The notes under the pieces were generated by a model. The model was not told the origin of the DNA. It saw only the letters and a list, made by a program, of their open reading frames with translations, and made no database searches. The position numbers and the translations under genes were made by a program. From positions 2,083,978-2,147,977 of the forward strand of contig NZ_CH672413.1 in the NCBI RefSeq assembly GCF_000152705.1: a stretch of 64,000 bases of DNA, written 5' to 3'. The stretch is from Janibacter sp. HTCC2649. Lineage in GTDB: Bacteria > Actinomycetota > Actinomycetes > Actinomycetales > Dermatophilaceae. How positions within the stretch are numbered: position 1 is the stretch's first letter; each line of letters begins with the position of its first letter. Below are positions 18,911 through 27,793 of the stretch, in pieces.

Positions 18911-20217
18911 TGACCGCCCTGACTGGTCGCCCCCAGGGCCGACTTATTGCGCAATCCGTCGGAGGGAGCGCAGCGAGTGACGCCGGATTGCGCAATGAGT
19001 CGCGGGTTATGGGCGCGTTGACGTTCCGCCTGCCCCGCGCGTCGTCCGCCCTCGCCACGCCTGTCGCCCTCGGTGCCGCGACGTTCCCGTCGTTCCTCCC
19101 CCAGCAGTCGATCGCCCTCGGCATCCTGGGCGCCCTGTCGTTCCTCGTCGTGCTCGGCCTCACCCGCCGCATCGCCGGCCCGCGCCAGCGTTTCACCGGT
19201 CGGACCCACCACCTGGCGGTTGGACTGGGAGGTGCGCTCACGGCATACATCGCCGTTCTTTCCGTCTCGACGCAGAACGGGATGCGCGCCCGGATCGGCA
19301 TGGATGCGTTGTCGCTCAGTGATATTGGCGTCGCCGCGGCGACCACTCTGGCCATCGTCGGGTTCGTCCGTGGGGTGCGCTGGGCGTGGCGGCGACGGGC
19401 CCGGGTGTCACGTCGCCTCGTCGCGGTCGTGGCCGGCCTGTCGTTGCTGAGCTTCGCGCCGAGCGCCCAGGCCGATGCCGGCACAGTCGCGCCGGCGTCC
19501 GACCAGGTCCTGCTCACGGCCTCCCCCGTCGGTGCCGTTCGGGCATATGCCGGCATGGCCGATTCCGCGGACAGCGCGACGCGTGCGCGAATCGCGGTCG
19601 AACGCCTCGTCGCCGCCGGAGGCCTGACGCGCAAGCACCTGCTCGTGGCCATCCCGACGGGCTCGGGATGGGTCAACCCGGCGTTCGTCGAAGGAACCGA
19701 GCGTCGGTTCGGTGCCGACGTGGCGACCGTGTCGATGCAGTACGACACGCGCCCGAGCTGGGTGGCGTTCCTCGTGAACCGCGACGGCGCCATCGACGGG
19801 GCCAGCGCTCTGCTGGAGGCCGTCGCCGCCGAGGTGGCCACCCTGCCCGAGCCCAAACAGCCACAGGTCCACGTCGTCGGCGAGAGCCTTGGTGCGACGG
19901 CGGGACTCGCGGCGCTGCGCGACCCGGCTGCGGCCGACGTGCGCGATGTCGTGTGCTCGACGTTCTGGCTCGGGATCCCGGGAGGTGACGGTCGGACCGG
20001 GCTGCCCCGCGAGACCATCGCTGCGAACGCCGACGACCCAGTGGTCCACGCGAGCCCGTCGATGTTGTTCACGCCGACGGGCGAGGGTCGGCCCTGGTTG
20101 CCGGTCGTGTCGTTCGTGCACGCAGGGGCTGACTTCGTCGAGTCGCTGGCCGTGCCGGCCGGCTCGGGTCACCGCTACGGCTCCGACCAGCCGGAGCGGC
20201 TGCAGACCTGCGACTGA
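18910..20217 (+). CDS. Abhydrolase_9-type membrane alpha/beta-hydrolase
   Basis: The 435-residue protein has an N-terminal membrane region with about four helices (from residue 45 to 195) and a C-terminal alpha/beta-hydrolase domain of the Abhydrolase_9 type: HLLVAIPTGSGWVNP, SMQYDTRPSWVAFLV, and nucleophile elbow VVGESLGAT. The catalytic Ser is in GESLG; HAGADF and the C-terminal GSGHRYG may give acid and base. The substrate is unknown; lipid or ester hydrolysis beside a phospholipase is plausible. The N-terminal 12-31 residues (RLIAQSVGGSAASDAGLRNE) are encoded by an inverted repeat element at 18940-19002. An alternative start is ATG 19009 after the repeat. Confidence 0.8.
   Translation: MTALTGRPQGRLIAQSVGGSAASDAGLRNESRVMGALTFRLPRASSALATPVALGAATFPSFLPQQSIALGILGALSFLVVLGLTRRIAGPRQRFTGRTHHLAVGLGGALTAYIAVLSVSTQNGMRARIGMDALSLSDIGVAAATTLAIVGFVRGVRWAWRRRARVSRRLVAVVAGLSLLSFAPSAQADAGTVAPASDQVLLTASPVGAVRAYAGMADSADSATRARIAVERLVAAGGLTRKHLLVAIPTGSGWVNPAFVEGTERRFGADVATVSMQYDTRPSWVAFLVNRDGAIDGASALLEAVAAEVATLPEPKQPQVHVVGESLGATAGLAALRDPAAADVRDVVCSTFWLGIPGGDGRTGLPRETIAANADDPVVHASPSMLFTPTGEGRPWLPVVSFVHAGADFVESLAVPAGSGHRYGSDQPERLQTCD
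18940..19002. repeat. Inverted repeat element within coding sequence
   Basis: CGACTTATTGCGCAATCCG (18940-18958) and CGGATTGCGCAATGAGTCG (18984-19002) are inverted with one mismatch and flank 25 bases of GAGCG-rich sequence. Each arm contains the palindrome ATTGCGCAAT. A related single unit lies at 50977-50998. The element lies in the first codons of the hydrolase gene. Confidence 0.75.
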
Positions 20218-20274
20218 TGTGCGATCGACAGTGCTGAGTGAAGGGTGCAGGCCGGGTCGACCTATCGTTGATGC

Positions 20275-20976
20275 ATGCGCATCGATGTCTGGTCCGACCT
20301 GGTCTGCCCCTTCTGCCACATCGGCCGTCGCCGTCTCGAACTCGCCCTCGAGCAGTTTGAGCACGCGGACGAGGTCGAGGTGACCTGGCACAGCTACCAG
20401 CTCGACCGGTCCGCCCCGCCCGTCCTCGAGGGCTCGAACGTCGACCGGATCGCCGCGAAGTACGGCAAGTCGCGCGAAGAGATGGTGGCCCAGCACGAGG
20501 CCATGGCAGCCGAGGCGGCCGAGGTCGGGCTCGACTTCCAGTGGGAGAAGGTCGTCAGCGGCAACAGCTTCGACGCCCACCGCGTCATCCACCTCGCCCG
20601 GGCCCGTGGCCTCGAGGCGCCGGTGACCGAGCGGATCATGCGCGGCTGGTACTCCGAGGGCGCCGCGATCGGCAACACCGACACCTTGGTCGGCCTGGCG
20701 GTCGACGGCGGGCTCGGCGAGAAGGACGTGCGCGAGATGCTCGGGTCCGACGCCTACGGCTATGACGTGCGTGCCGACGAGGCGACCGCCAACCAGATCG
20801 GCGTCACGGCCGTGCCGACGTTCGTGCTCGACCAGAAGTTCGCCGTCACCGGCGCCCAGCCCGTCGACGGGCTGCTGCGCGCGCTCGAGCTGACGTGGGA
20901 GGACCGGGCCAACCGTCCCGAGGCCGCCGCGGGTGGCTGTGGCGGGTGCGAGGGCGGCTGCGGCTGCGGCGCCTGA
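20275..20976 (+). CDS. FrnE-like DsbA-family oxidoreductase
   Basis: The 233-residue cytoplasmic protein has the thioredoxin-fold active site CPFCHIG (11-17) and the cis-Pro segment TAVPTFVLDQKFAVTGAQP near residues 178-196, as in FrnE/2-hydroxychromene-2-carboxylate isomerase-like DsbA proteins. These act on thiols or disulfides; FrnE was first linked to polyketide biosynthesis and later to stress tolerance. The last 15 residues form a Cys-Gly tail (GGCGGCEGGCGCGA) with five cysteines that could bind metal, a feature not found in all relatives. A -10 TATCGT (20263-20268) ends six bases before ATG 20275: leaderless. Confidence 0.9.
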   Translation: MRIDVWSDLVCPFCHIGRRRLELALEQFEHADEVEVTWHSYQLDRSAPPVLEGSNVDRIAAKYGKSREEMVAQHEAMAAEAAEVGLDFQWEKVVSGNSFDAHRVIHLARARGLEAPVTERIMRGWYSEGAAIGNTDTLVGLAVDGGLGEKDVREMLGSDAYGYDVRADEATANQIGVTAVPTFVLDQKFAVTGAQPVDGLLRALELTWEDRANRPEAAAGGCGGCEGGCGCGA

Positions 20977-21002
20977 CCCACCTTCGACGGCCCCATAGCG
21001 GA

Positions 21003-21052
21003 AGAAGGTCCCACACCTCGCGGTCTCTATGCCGCGTTCCGTGGGACCTTCT
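21003..21052. terminator. Bidirectional terminator between frnE-like gene and ffs
   Basis: AGAAGGTCCCAC (21003-21014) and GTGGGACCTTCT (21041-21052) form a perfect 12-bp stem. It lies after the plus-strand oxidoreductase gene and after the 3' end of the minus-strand SRP RNA, so it can serve both. The loop contains TATGCCG. Confidence 0.82.
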
Positions 21053-21071
21053 GTGCTGCCGGGACAAAGAA

Positions 21072-21160
21072 GACACCCCGCGTACCTGGAAGAGCTCACC
21101 TGCCCTTGCTGCATTCCTGCCCTGGGGGAGTTCGGCGAGGTACCACCACGCGGGGTGCCG
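21072..21160 (-). ncRNA. ffs: Small signal recognition particle RNA (4.5S type)
   Basis: Read on the minus strand, the sequence carries the conserved SRP domain IV: CCCCCAGGGCAGGAATGC then AGCAAGGGCAGGTGAGC, with the GGAA tetraloop and asymmetric internal loop that bind Ffh. The ends pair (CACCCCGCGTGG with CACGCGGGGTG-type sequence), giving a single hairpin of about 90 bases. It guides signal-sequence proteins to the membrane with Ffh. The ends are placed by pairing and by promoter position and could be off by a few bases. Confidence 0.93.
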
Positions 21161-21166
21161 GGTCCA

Positions 21167-21197
21167 AGTCTAACCCGGCAGTCGGGACCGACTCCAA
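21167..21197 (-). promoter_or_regulatory. ffs promoter
   Basis: On the minus strand, -35 TTGGAG (21197-21192) and -10 TAGACT (21172-21167) are 19 bases apart and place the start of transcription near 21160, the 5' end of the folded SRP RNA. Confidence 0.6.
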
Positions 21198-21236
21198 CTC
21201 GGTGGACATGCACCAGGGCGGTGGCACGATGCCCAC

Positions 21237-21791
21237 ATGCTGCCGTGGGTTGTCGAAGGAACAGAAGCCAAGTGGGGCACAGCCGACGACCCCGAATCCC
21301 AGATCAGCACCGGCCCCGACGGAATCCGGACCGAGAGTGCCTTGATCCCGTGGGACGACGTGCTGTCCCTCAGAATCGAGGTGCCGACCACCTCGCGTCG
21401 AGTGGCCCATGGACTCCAGTGGCTCGACCTGCTGCTGGGCCAGGGCGAGAGCGAACTCCCCGTTGAAGCCATCACGTTCACCCTGTCGCGACGCAGGCAG
21501 GAGCAAGTGTTGACCGTTCCATCGCAGGAATTCGACTGGCGAATCAACATTGCGTTGCGCGAACTCCTCGACGTCCTCGGCCGGCAAGTGCGCCTCATGG
21601 GCGATGTCCATGTCCTCGACGCTGCAGTGCGAGCCACGTACCGGCAGATCCCGCGGCGAGCGCGGATGTTGATGCGCACCGATCTGTTCGGGCTCGAGCG
21701 CCAGTTCGGAGGTTGGGCAAGCACTCGCCGAGCCATCGAAAAGGTCGTCACCGATGTCACTCCCTGTCGACCGGCGGACGATCAACCGTGA
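21237..21791 (+). CDS. Conserved-looking protein of unknown function
   Basis: The 184-residue protein starts MLPWVVEGTEAKWG and has no signal peptide or membrane helix. It alternates short strands and amphipathic helices (LTVPSQEFDWRINIALRELLDVLGRQVRLMGDVH). Third-position GC is slightly lower than in neighbours. I recognise no family. A degenerate -10 (CACGAT, 21225-21230) ends six bases before the ATG, the same spacing as other leaderless genes here; it is divergent from ffs. It is likely real because of codon bias and promoter spacing. Confidence 0.65.
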   Translation: MLPWVVEGTEAKWGTADDPESQISTGPDGIRTESALIPWDDVLSLRIEVPTTSRRVAHGLQWLDLLLGQGESELPVEAITFTLSRRRQEQVLTVPSQEFDWRINIALRELLDVLGRQVRLMGDVHVLDAAVRATYRQIPRRARMLMRTDLFGLERQFGGWASTRRAIEKVVTDVTPCRPADDQP

Positions 21792-21865
21792 GGTTTGAAA
21801 TCGCGACACGCCGAGTGGGGTTGCCGGGAGAGATGGGTTGATAGTCGGCCGGTCGGCGACCGCCT

Positions 21866-22819
21866 TCAGGAGAGATGGACGTATGCCGGGTGCCTGGGGA
21901 TTGCGCCCGTCTCACCGAGCATCTCGGCCAGGAGGAGAGCTCCCTCGAGTGCGCCACCCGCGGCCGGCGTCAGGGTCGCGCCGGCAGCGGCAACCGCCGA
22001 CTCGAGCGCCGAGCGCACGGGCGCCGCGTTGAGCAGCCCACCCGTGGCCACCAACGTGGGCGACGGGATGCCCGCGGCGGCGGACAACAGCGACTGCGCC
22101 AGCGACTCCCCCGCCTCCTGACAGATCTGCGCCGCCACTGCGTCCCCTGCCAGGGCAGCCTCGACGACCTGCGGCGCGAAGGACGCCAACAGTTCAGGTG
22201 CGTTGGTGCCGGTCATCACCCGACGGGGCCAGCGCGACGTCGCACCGAACGCCAGCTCCCCCGACACGAGCAGCCGCTCCGACCCGTCGCGGAGACCGTC
22301 ATGACGACGCAAGCCCGCCCGCAACCCGGAGAGCCCGACCCATGCGGCGGAACCCCGGTCGCCGAGCACGTGACCCCAGCCATCTACGAGCCGCCAGACC
22401 GAGGTGGCCTCCCCACCGAAGTCCGTCCCGAACGCCACGGCACCCGTGCCCGCCGCCACGACCGCCCCCGGCCGCACCGACCCCAGCGCGCCGACGAGCG
22501 AGGCGACGGCGTCACTCACGACAGCCGTTCTCGCAGCACCCAGCCCGGACGCCACCGTCGAGACGACCTCGGCCGGATCCGACAGGAAGAGCAACCCACG
22601 CTGGGACCAGCAGACCGCGTCGATCGCGACCTCAGACCCTGCGCCGACCCCGCCCTCGGCCAGCAGCCCGGCCGCGTCTGCCGTCAGCGCGGCCACGTCC
22701 ACGCCTCGCTCCACGATGCGAGCGCCAGGTGCGGTGTGCACGGGACTCAGCTCACCGGCATACGCCCATTGCAGTCGCAGTCCGGAACCGCCCACGTCGA
22801 CGCCGACGACGGCGCCCAT
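21866..22819 (-). CDS. BadF-type amino-sugar kinase (GlcNAc/MurNAc kinase)
   Basis: The 317-residue protein belongs to the BadF/BadG/BcrA/BcrD ATPase fold: phosphate-1 motif VGVDVGGSGLRLQ (5-17), phosphate-2 VVAAGTGAVAFGT and adenosine motif VATGGLLNAAP. Members include N-acetylglucosamine kinase and the MurNAc kinase MurK. It overlaps the murQ stop by one base (TGATG), so the most likely role is to phosphorylate MurNAc and/or GlcNAc released from cell wall, giving MurNAc-6-P for MurQ. Sugar specificity cannot be told from sequence alone. Confidence 0.85.
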   Translation of the reverse strand: MGAVVGVDVGGSGLRLQWAYAGELSPVHTAPGARIVERGVDVAALTADAAGLLAEGGVGAGSEVAIDAVCWSQRGLLFLSDPAEVVSTVASGLGAARTAVVSDAVASLVGALGSVRPGAVVAAGTGAVAFGTDFGGEATSVWRLVDGWGHVLGDRGSAAWVGLSGLRAGLRRHDGLRDGSERLLVSGELAFGATSRWPRRVMTGTNAPELLASFAPQVVEAALAGDAVAAQICQEAGESLAQSLLSAAAGIPSPTLVATGGLLNAAPVRSALESAVAAAGATLTPAAGGALEGALLLAEMLGETGAIPRHPAYVHLS

Positions 22820-23724
22820 CAGGACGTCAGCGAGGTGAGCGCGACCGCGACGGAGTCGTCGTGGGCACCGAGCGCGGCGACCGCGGCTTCGACGGGTACG
22901 CCAGCGAGGAGCGAGAGGAGCGCCGGTTTGAGCTGGCCATCGGAGGCCTCGAGAGCAGCGCGCGCATCGGTCTCGCTGGCGCCGCTGGCCTCCTGCAGGA
23001 TCCGGACGACGCGCCCGCGCAGCTTGGCGTTGGTCGCGACGACGTCGACCATGAGGTTGGACCAGGTGCGGCCGAGGCGAATCATCACCGCAGTCGAGAA
23101 CGCGTTGAGGACGAGCTTCTGAGCCGTGCCGGCCTTGAGCCGCGTCGAACCGGTGAGCACTTCAGCGCCGGTCTCGGGGGCCAACAGGTGATCGGCGTAT
23201 GCCGCCAGCTCGGCTCTCGGGTTCGCCGTCACGAGCGCTGTGCGCGCTCCCCGCTCGCGGGCGCCCGCGAGTGCGCCTTGGACGTAGGGGGTGCGGCCGG
23301 AGGCGGTCAGGCCGATGGCGATGTCGTGTGAGGTGAGGGTGGAGGCCTCGGCGCGACCGAGTTCGACATCGTCCTCGACGTTCTCGACCGCACTCACCAG
23401 GGCGGCGGACCCACCGGCGTGGTGCGCGACGAACAGCCCGGGCGGCGCGTTGAAGGTGGGCAGCAGCTCGGCTGCGTCGAGCACCGCGAGGCGCCCGGAC
23501 GTCCCGGCGCCGAAGTAGTGGACGTGCCCCCCGGCGCGGATCGCCTCGACGGCGTGGTCGACGAGGCGGGCCAGCTCGGGAAGGACCTCGGCGACGGCGT
23601 CGGCCACCGTGCGATCCGCATCGTTCATCAGGGTGAGGATCTCGAGCGTCGATGCTGTGTCGATGCCGGTCGTGCCCGGATGCCGCTCTTCGGTGGGTGC
23701 GCTCACCCGGACGTCACTGACCAT
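22819..23724 (-). CDS. murQ: N-acetylmuramic acid 6-phosphate etherase
   Basis: MurQ (301 residues) cleaves the lactyl ether of MurNAc-6-P to give GlcNAc-6-P and D-lactate. The N-terminal TEERHPGT motif, the SIS fold with FGAGTSGRLAVLDAAE and GLTASGRTPY, and the family signature LTGSTRLKAGTAQKLVLN are all present. The last 40 residues form a small UBA-like helical end. A -10 TAACCT (23736-23731) ends six bases before ATG 23724, so its mRNA is leaderless. It is followed by the kinase gene and preceded by the murR-type regulator. Confidence 0.95.
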   Translation of the reverse strand: MVSDVRVSAPTEERHPGTTGIDTASTLEILTLMNDADRTVADAVAEVLPELARLVDHAVEAIRAGGHVHYFGAGTSGRLAVLDAAELLPTFNAPPGLFVAHHAGGSAALVSAVENVEDDVELGRAEASTLTSHDIAIGLTASGRTPYVQGALAGARERGARTALVTANPRAELAAYADHLLAPETGAEVLTGSTRLKAGTAQKLVLNAFSTAVMIRLGRTWSNLMVDVVATNAKLRGRVVRILQEASGASETDARAALEASDGQLKPALLSLLAGVPVEAAVAALGAHDDSVAVALTSLTS

Positions 23725-23730
23725 TTTCGT

Positions 23731-23772
23731 AGGTTAGTTTCTCACGTCGTCAGCGTCAATCATGTGAATTCA
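23731..23772 (-). promoter_or_regulatory. murQ promoter with candidate operator
   Basis: The -10 TAACCT (23736-23731) is preceded, in the minus direction, by the 8-base palindrome TGAATTCA (23765-23772), just after the regulator stop codon. It sits near the -35 position, so it is a reasonable site for the adjacent RpiR-type regulator. No direct evidence for binding. Confidence 0.4.
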
Positions 23773-24657
23773 TTACGCGAGGTGATGGCCCGACACGGCC
23801 TTGCGGCTCTCGACCACGGCCTTGCGGGCTCGGGGCAGGTCGCGCTGGGCCACGGCGATGAAGAGGCAGTCCACCACGGTGAGGGCGGCGATGCGGCTCG
23901 CCGTCGCTCCCGACCGCAGCGACGTCTCGCGGGCGGCCGTCGTCAGCACGATGTCGGCCCCCTTCGCGAGCGGTGAGAGCGGGAAGTTGGTGATGGCGAT
24001 CGTCGTGGCGCCTCGCTCACGCGCGGCTGCCAGCGACTCGATCGTCTCGCTCGTCGCCCCCGAGTGGGAGATGCCGATGGCCACGTCCTTCTTGGTGAGC
24101 AACGTGGCGCTCGTGAGGGCGATGTGCGGGTCGTTCCAGGCGAACGAGACCACGCCGATGCGGTGGAGCTTCTGCTGCAGGTCGCTCCCCACGATCGCGC
24201 TCGCACCGATGCCGTAGATGTCGACGCGGGTCGCACCGGCCAGCCCGTCGGCCGCCTTCTTGAGCGCTTGGCGGTCGAGCTGCTGCGCGGTCTCCTCGAC
24301 GGCGCTGGAGTCGAGGGAGGCGACCTTGGCGATGATGTCGTCGATCGTGTCCGTCGCGCTGATGTCGCTGCCCGCCATGCGCTGCTCCCGCGGCAGGGCC
24401 GACTCGGCAGCCAGGCCGAGGCGGAGCTGTGGGTAGCCCTTGAGGCCGAGTCGCTTGCAGAAGCGCAGCACCGTCGTCTCGGACGTCTGTGCTGCCTGAG
24501 CCAGCTCGGTGATCGTCAGGTCGGATGCGCGCCGGGCATCCGCCAGGACCTGCGCCGCGACCCGGTCCTCGGCTGGCGTGAGCGTGGGGCGGATCCCACG
24601 CAGGCGAACGAGGAGTGGCGCGTCAGCCACGTCGGACAGCGGAATCGGTGATGACAT
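23773..24657 (-). CDS. RpiR/MurR-family transcriptional regulator
   Basis: The 294-residue protein has an N-terminal HTH_6 domain (LTPAEDRVAAQVL, then ITELAQAAQTSETTVLRFCKRLGLKGYPQLRL) and a C-terminal SIS domain (YGIGASAIVGSDL, IGISHSGATSETI) that binds sugar phosphates. Its position just before murQ and the kinase points to a MurR-like repressor sensing MurNAc-6-P or GlcNAc-6-P. A -10 TAGTTT (24669-24664) ends six bases before ATG 24657; it overlaps the end of the upstream hydrolase gene, so the regulator has its own leaderless promoter. Confidence 0.9.
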   Translation of the reverse strand: MSSPIPLSDVADAPLLVRLRGIRPTLTPAEDRVAAQVLADARRASDLTITELAQAAQTSETTVLRFCKRLGLKGYPQLRLGLAAESALPREQRMAGSDISATDTIDDIIAKVASLDSSAVEETAQQLDRQALKKAADGLAGATRVDIYGIGASAIVGSDLQQKLHRIGVVSFAWNDPHIALTSATLLTKKDVAIGISHSGATSETIESLAAARERGATTIAITNFPLSPLAKGADIVLTTAARETSLRSGATASRIAALTVVDCLFIAVAQRDLPRARKAVVESRKAVSGHHLA

Positions 24658-24666
24658 GGCCCAAAA

Positions 24667-26391
24667 CTACGACCTCGATCGCTTCGTCCAGCCCGAAGCC
24701 GAGAATGTGTTCGAGGAAGCATCGCTGTCGACGACCACGCCACCCTGGCCAACGACGCGAATCCTGCTCACCGCGACGCCGCGCCCCAGGGTGTTGCCGT
24801 CCGTCGTGTAGCGCCATCTCAGCGTCTGCTGGCCGCCAGCGAGCTCGGCGCGCACCTGGGACCAGCGTCGCTCACCGGGAGTCCCGCTCACGGATCCGTC
24901 CTCTTCGCCCGTGCGCGTATCGCCCGGGTGGCGGATCTCCATCGGGACGAGCGTCCACGTCGTGCCGTCGGTCGAGGACTCGAGACGGAGGATGTCGGTC
25001 TCCTCGGTCTCGGCGATGAGGTCGAAACCGAGACGTGCCCCAGCCGCCGGGACAGCGAGCGGCACCGACAGGACCGCGTTGGTCGCGTGGAGCGCCTGTG
25101 CCTCCCACTCCACGTGGCTGCCACGCGGCGTGATCGGCAGCGCCCTACCCAGGCCGCCGGCCCATTCCTGGCGAGCGACGTTGATGCTGCCCCACGCCCG
25201 CGACGGGTGAACGCGGTTGGTGAGCAGGACGGCGAAGGACCGCGACGTGAAGTCGATGACGATCGACGTTCCCGTGTAGCCCGTGTGGCCAGCAGTGCGC
25301 GGCCCGCTCAGGGCATCCATGTACCAGGTCTGGTTGAGCTCGAACCCGAGTCCGTGGTCGTCGCCGGGGAAGGCCTGGTTGAAGTTCGTGATGAGCAGCG
25401 AGACGCTCTTGCGGTCGAGGATGCGAGCGCCGCGATGGGTGCCACCGTTGAGGAGGGCCTGAGAGAGGACCGCCATGTCGTCCACGGTCGAGAACACTCC
25501 GGCGTGACCGGCGACTCCGTCGAGGGACCATGAGTTCTCGTCGTGCACCTCGCCCCAGACCATGCCGCGGGCGGGCACCGCCTGGTACTCGGTCGCTGCT
25601 GTGCGCTCCTTGACCGCGGGGTTGTAGCCCGTGTCCTTCATGCCCAACGGCCGGGTGATCCGCGCGCCGACGACCTCGTCGAGCGACTGGCCCCGCAGCC
25701 GCTCGACGAGAACGCCGAGTGTGATGAGGTTGAGGTCGCTGTAGAGATAGACCGTGCCCACGGGGTTGGTGAGCGGCTGGTTCATCACGGCAGCGATGCG
25801 TGAGGCCTTGTCGGGGTACTTGCTGTAGAGCGGGAGCCACGCGACGAACCCGCTCGTGTGGGTCAGCAGGTGCCGGATCGTCACCGCTTCCTTGCCCGCG
25901 GCCCCGAACTCCGGGAGGTACTCCGCGACCGCCGTCTCCAGCCCAACCCGCCCCTCCTCGATGAGCTGGACGACGGCGATCGAGGTGAACAGCTTTGACA
26001 CGGAAGCCATGTCGAAGATCGTGTCGCGCTTCATGGGGAGCCACTCGCTCTGAGGCAGCTCCTCCGTCGCGTTGCGGTAGCGGAGCGCGTAGCCATCGGC
26101 CTGCGTGGCGACGACGACCCCGTCGTGGGCCATGAGCCCGACGTGTCCGGGATAGAGGGGGTGGCCGCCAGCCGGCGCGGTCTGGTGGCCGATCACCTGT
26201 GCCTTGGCGACCTCGATGGGAGCCGGGTCGAGACCGACCGACGCGGGGGTCCCGTCGCGCAACACCGTCGACGGCGGGGCGAACCCGGTGAACGGCTTGT
26301 CGAAGTCATCAGCCCTGGCCACGCCTGGTGCGAAGAACGCTGTGCCAGCGGCCAATCCGCCACCGAGGACCACGCGTCGCGAGAGGTTCAT
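24667..26391 (-). CDS. Tat-exported beta-lactamase-fold serine hydrolase
   Basis: The 574-residue protein begins with a twin-arginine signal (NLSRRVVLGGG...GVARA). The catalytic domain (about 50-430) shows S-x-x-K as SVSK (130-133), a Tyr motif in YLYSDLN (Tyr217) and AGHTGYTGTS as a late HTG-like block, all typical of class C beta-lactamase/PBP-related hydrolases. The C-terminal 130 residues form an extra beta-rich domain. In Bacillus cell-wall recycling loci such proteins (AmiE/YbbE-like) lie beside NagZ and NamZ and act on muropeptides. It overlaps the namZ stop (ATGA). Confidence 0.88.
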   Translation of the reverse strand: MNLSRRVVLGGGLAAGTAFFAPGVARADDFDKPFTGFAPPSTVLRDGTPASVGLDPAPIEVAKAQVIGHQTAPAGGHPLYPGHVGLMAHDGVVVATQADGYALRYRNATEELPQSEWLPMKRDTIFDMASVSKLFTSIAVVQLIEEGRVGLETAVAEYLPEFGAAGKEAVTIRHLLTHTSGFVAWLPLYSKYPDKASRIAAVMNQPLTNPVGTVYLYSDLNLITLGVLVERLRGQSLDEVVGARITRPLGMKDTGYNPAVKERTAATEYQAVPARGMVWGEVHDENSWSLDGVAGHAGVFSTVDDMAVLSQALLNGGTHRGARILDRKSVSLLITNFNQAFPGDDHGLGFELNQTWYMDALSGPRTAGHTGYTGTSIVIDFTSRSFAVLLTNRVHPSRAWGSINVARQEWAGGLGRALPITPRGSHVEWEAQALHATNAVLSVPLAVPAAGARLGFDLIAETEETDILRLESSTDGTTWTLVPMEIRHPGDTRTGEEDGSVSGTPGERRWSQVRAELAGGQQTLRWRYTTDGNTLGRGVAVSRIRVVGQGGVVVDSDASSNTFSASGWTKRSRS

Positions 26392-27716
26392 CGGGTCGGA
26401 CCCCCGTAGATGAGGAACGGCTGTCGCGCCGCGTCGAACGCCGCCAGCTCGTCCTTCCATGCGCCGATGACGGTGTCGGCGTCGGCGCCGGCCGTGATCT
26501 GGTCGCGCAGTCGGGTCGAGCCAGAGAGCTTGTCGATCCAGTACGGCCGCGCCGGGTCGTAGGTGTCGTAGCGCCACTGGAACGCGCTGTAGAGCGCCTT
26601 CGCCGCGACGAGCATCTCGACGCCCACCCGCGTCGGGTCGATGGCGGACGGCTCGAGGATCTGGACCTGCACGCCGCCACACACCAAGCCGACGTGCTTG
26701 TTGAACGTCGGCGTGAAGTAGGCCTCGCGGAAGCCGACTCCGGCAATCCCGCGGCCTGCCAGACGATCGGCCCACTTGTGGTCGATGTAGGGCGCGCCAA
26801 TCAGCTCGAACGGCCGCGTCGTCCCGCGACCCTCCGAGAGGTTCGTGCCCTCGAACATGCCCGTCCCCGGGTAGACGAGTGCGGTGTCGGGAGTCGGCAT
26901 GTTGGGACTGGGCATGACCCACGGAAGTCCCGTCCCGGCATACGTGACATCACGTCGCCAGCCCTTGACCTCGACGACCTTGAGCTCGGAAAGGTGACCA
27001 CCATTGGTGTCGGTCGGCAGGATGATCGCGTCGAGGTACTTCGCGAGCTCGCCAACGGTCATACCGTGCGCCTGGACGATCTTCTCGGCGCCCACACCCG
27101 AGGTCCACGCGTCGGTCATCATCGGCCCAAAAGCCTTGCCGCCAATGGGGTTCGGGCGGTCGAGCACGACCATGGAGGCGCCGGTCTCCACGCACGCCTT
27201 CATCGCCGTGTACATCGTCCAGATGTAGGTGTAGAACCGCGAACCGACGTCCTGGATGTCGAAGACGACCGTGTCGACGCCAGCAGTGCGAATCATCTGC
27301 GCGAACTTCGCGGTCGTCGCGCCATAGGCGTCATAGACCGTCAGGCCGGTGCGCTCGTCGACGTAGGTGTCCTCCGCCTCGCCGGCCTGAGCCGTGCCGC
27401 GGAAGCCGTGCTCGGGCCCGAAGACGCCCTTGATGTCGACGGCACCGGACTCGTGCATCTCGTCGACGATCGTGCGCAGGTTCATCAGGATGCCGGTGGG
27501 GTTCGTGATGATGCCGACCTTGCGTCCGGCCAGGACGGACCAGTTCGCGGCGGCGGCGACATCCGCACCGGGCGTCACCTTGCGCTTGGGGTCATTCACG
27601 ACGGAGGGGTATGCCGCTGGGCTGGCAAACGCTGCCGGGGCACCGAGGGTGAGGGCGGCGGCTCCGGCGAGCCCGGCCCCGCCCGTGAGGAGCTGGCGAC
27701 GGTTGGGACTGGTCAT
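26388..27716 (-). CDS. namZ: Exo-beta-N-acetylmuramidase (NamZ/DUF1343)
   Basis: The 442-residue protein has a Tat signal (SPNRRQLLTGGAGLAGAAALTLGAPAAFA) and a DUF1343 domain: GIITNPTG, FGPEHGFRG, VFDIQDVGSRFYTYIWTM, LDRPNPIGG and MPSPNMPT are in family order. NamZ removes MurNAc from the non-reducing end of peptidoglycan fragments. Glu in PEHG and nearby residues are the likely catalytic site in this family. ATG 27716 has GGAGA five bases upstream; an ATG four codons earlier lacks it. The gene is between nagZ and a serine hydrolase, the arrangement expected for extracellular muropeptide turnover. Confidence 0.92.
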   Translation of the reverse strand: MTSPNRRQLLTGGAGLAGAAALTLGAPAAFASPAAYPSVVNDPKRKVTPGADVAAAANWSVLAGRKVGIITNPTGILMNLRTIVDEMHESGAVDIKGVFGPEHGFRGTAQAGEAEDTYVDERTGLTVYDAYGATTAKFAQMIRTAGVDTVVFDIQDVGSRFYTYIWTMYTAMKACVETGASMVVLDRPNPIGGKAFGPMMTDAWTSGVGAEKIVQAHGMTVGELAKYLDAIILPTDTNGGHLSELKVVEVKGWRRDVTYAGTGLPWVMPSPNMPTPDTALVYPGTGMFEGTNLSEGRGTTRPFELIGAPYIDHKWADRLAGRGIAGVGFREAYFTPTFNKHVGLVCGGVQVQILEPSAIDPTRVGVEMLVAAKALYSAFQWRYDTYDPARPYWIDKLSGSTRLRDQITAGADADTVIGAWKDELAAFDAARQPFLIYGGPTR

Positions 27717-27793
27717 GGTTCTCTCCATTCATCACGCCTTGTGTGCCTGACGCCACGTCAGGGCGTGGGCTCACACACACAAGGCCAGGGGTT

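Noticed and set aside
19408-21213. Minus-strand 601-codon open frame
   Set aside because: Antisense to the hydrolase and FrnE-like genes and crosses the SRP RNA and a terminator.
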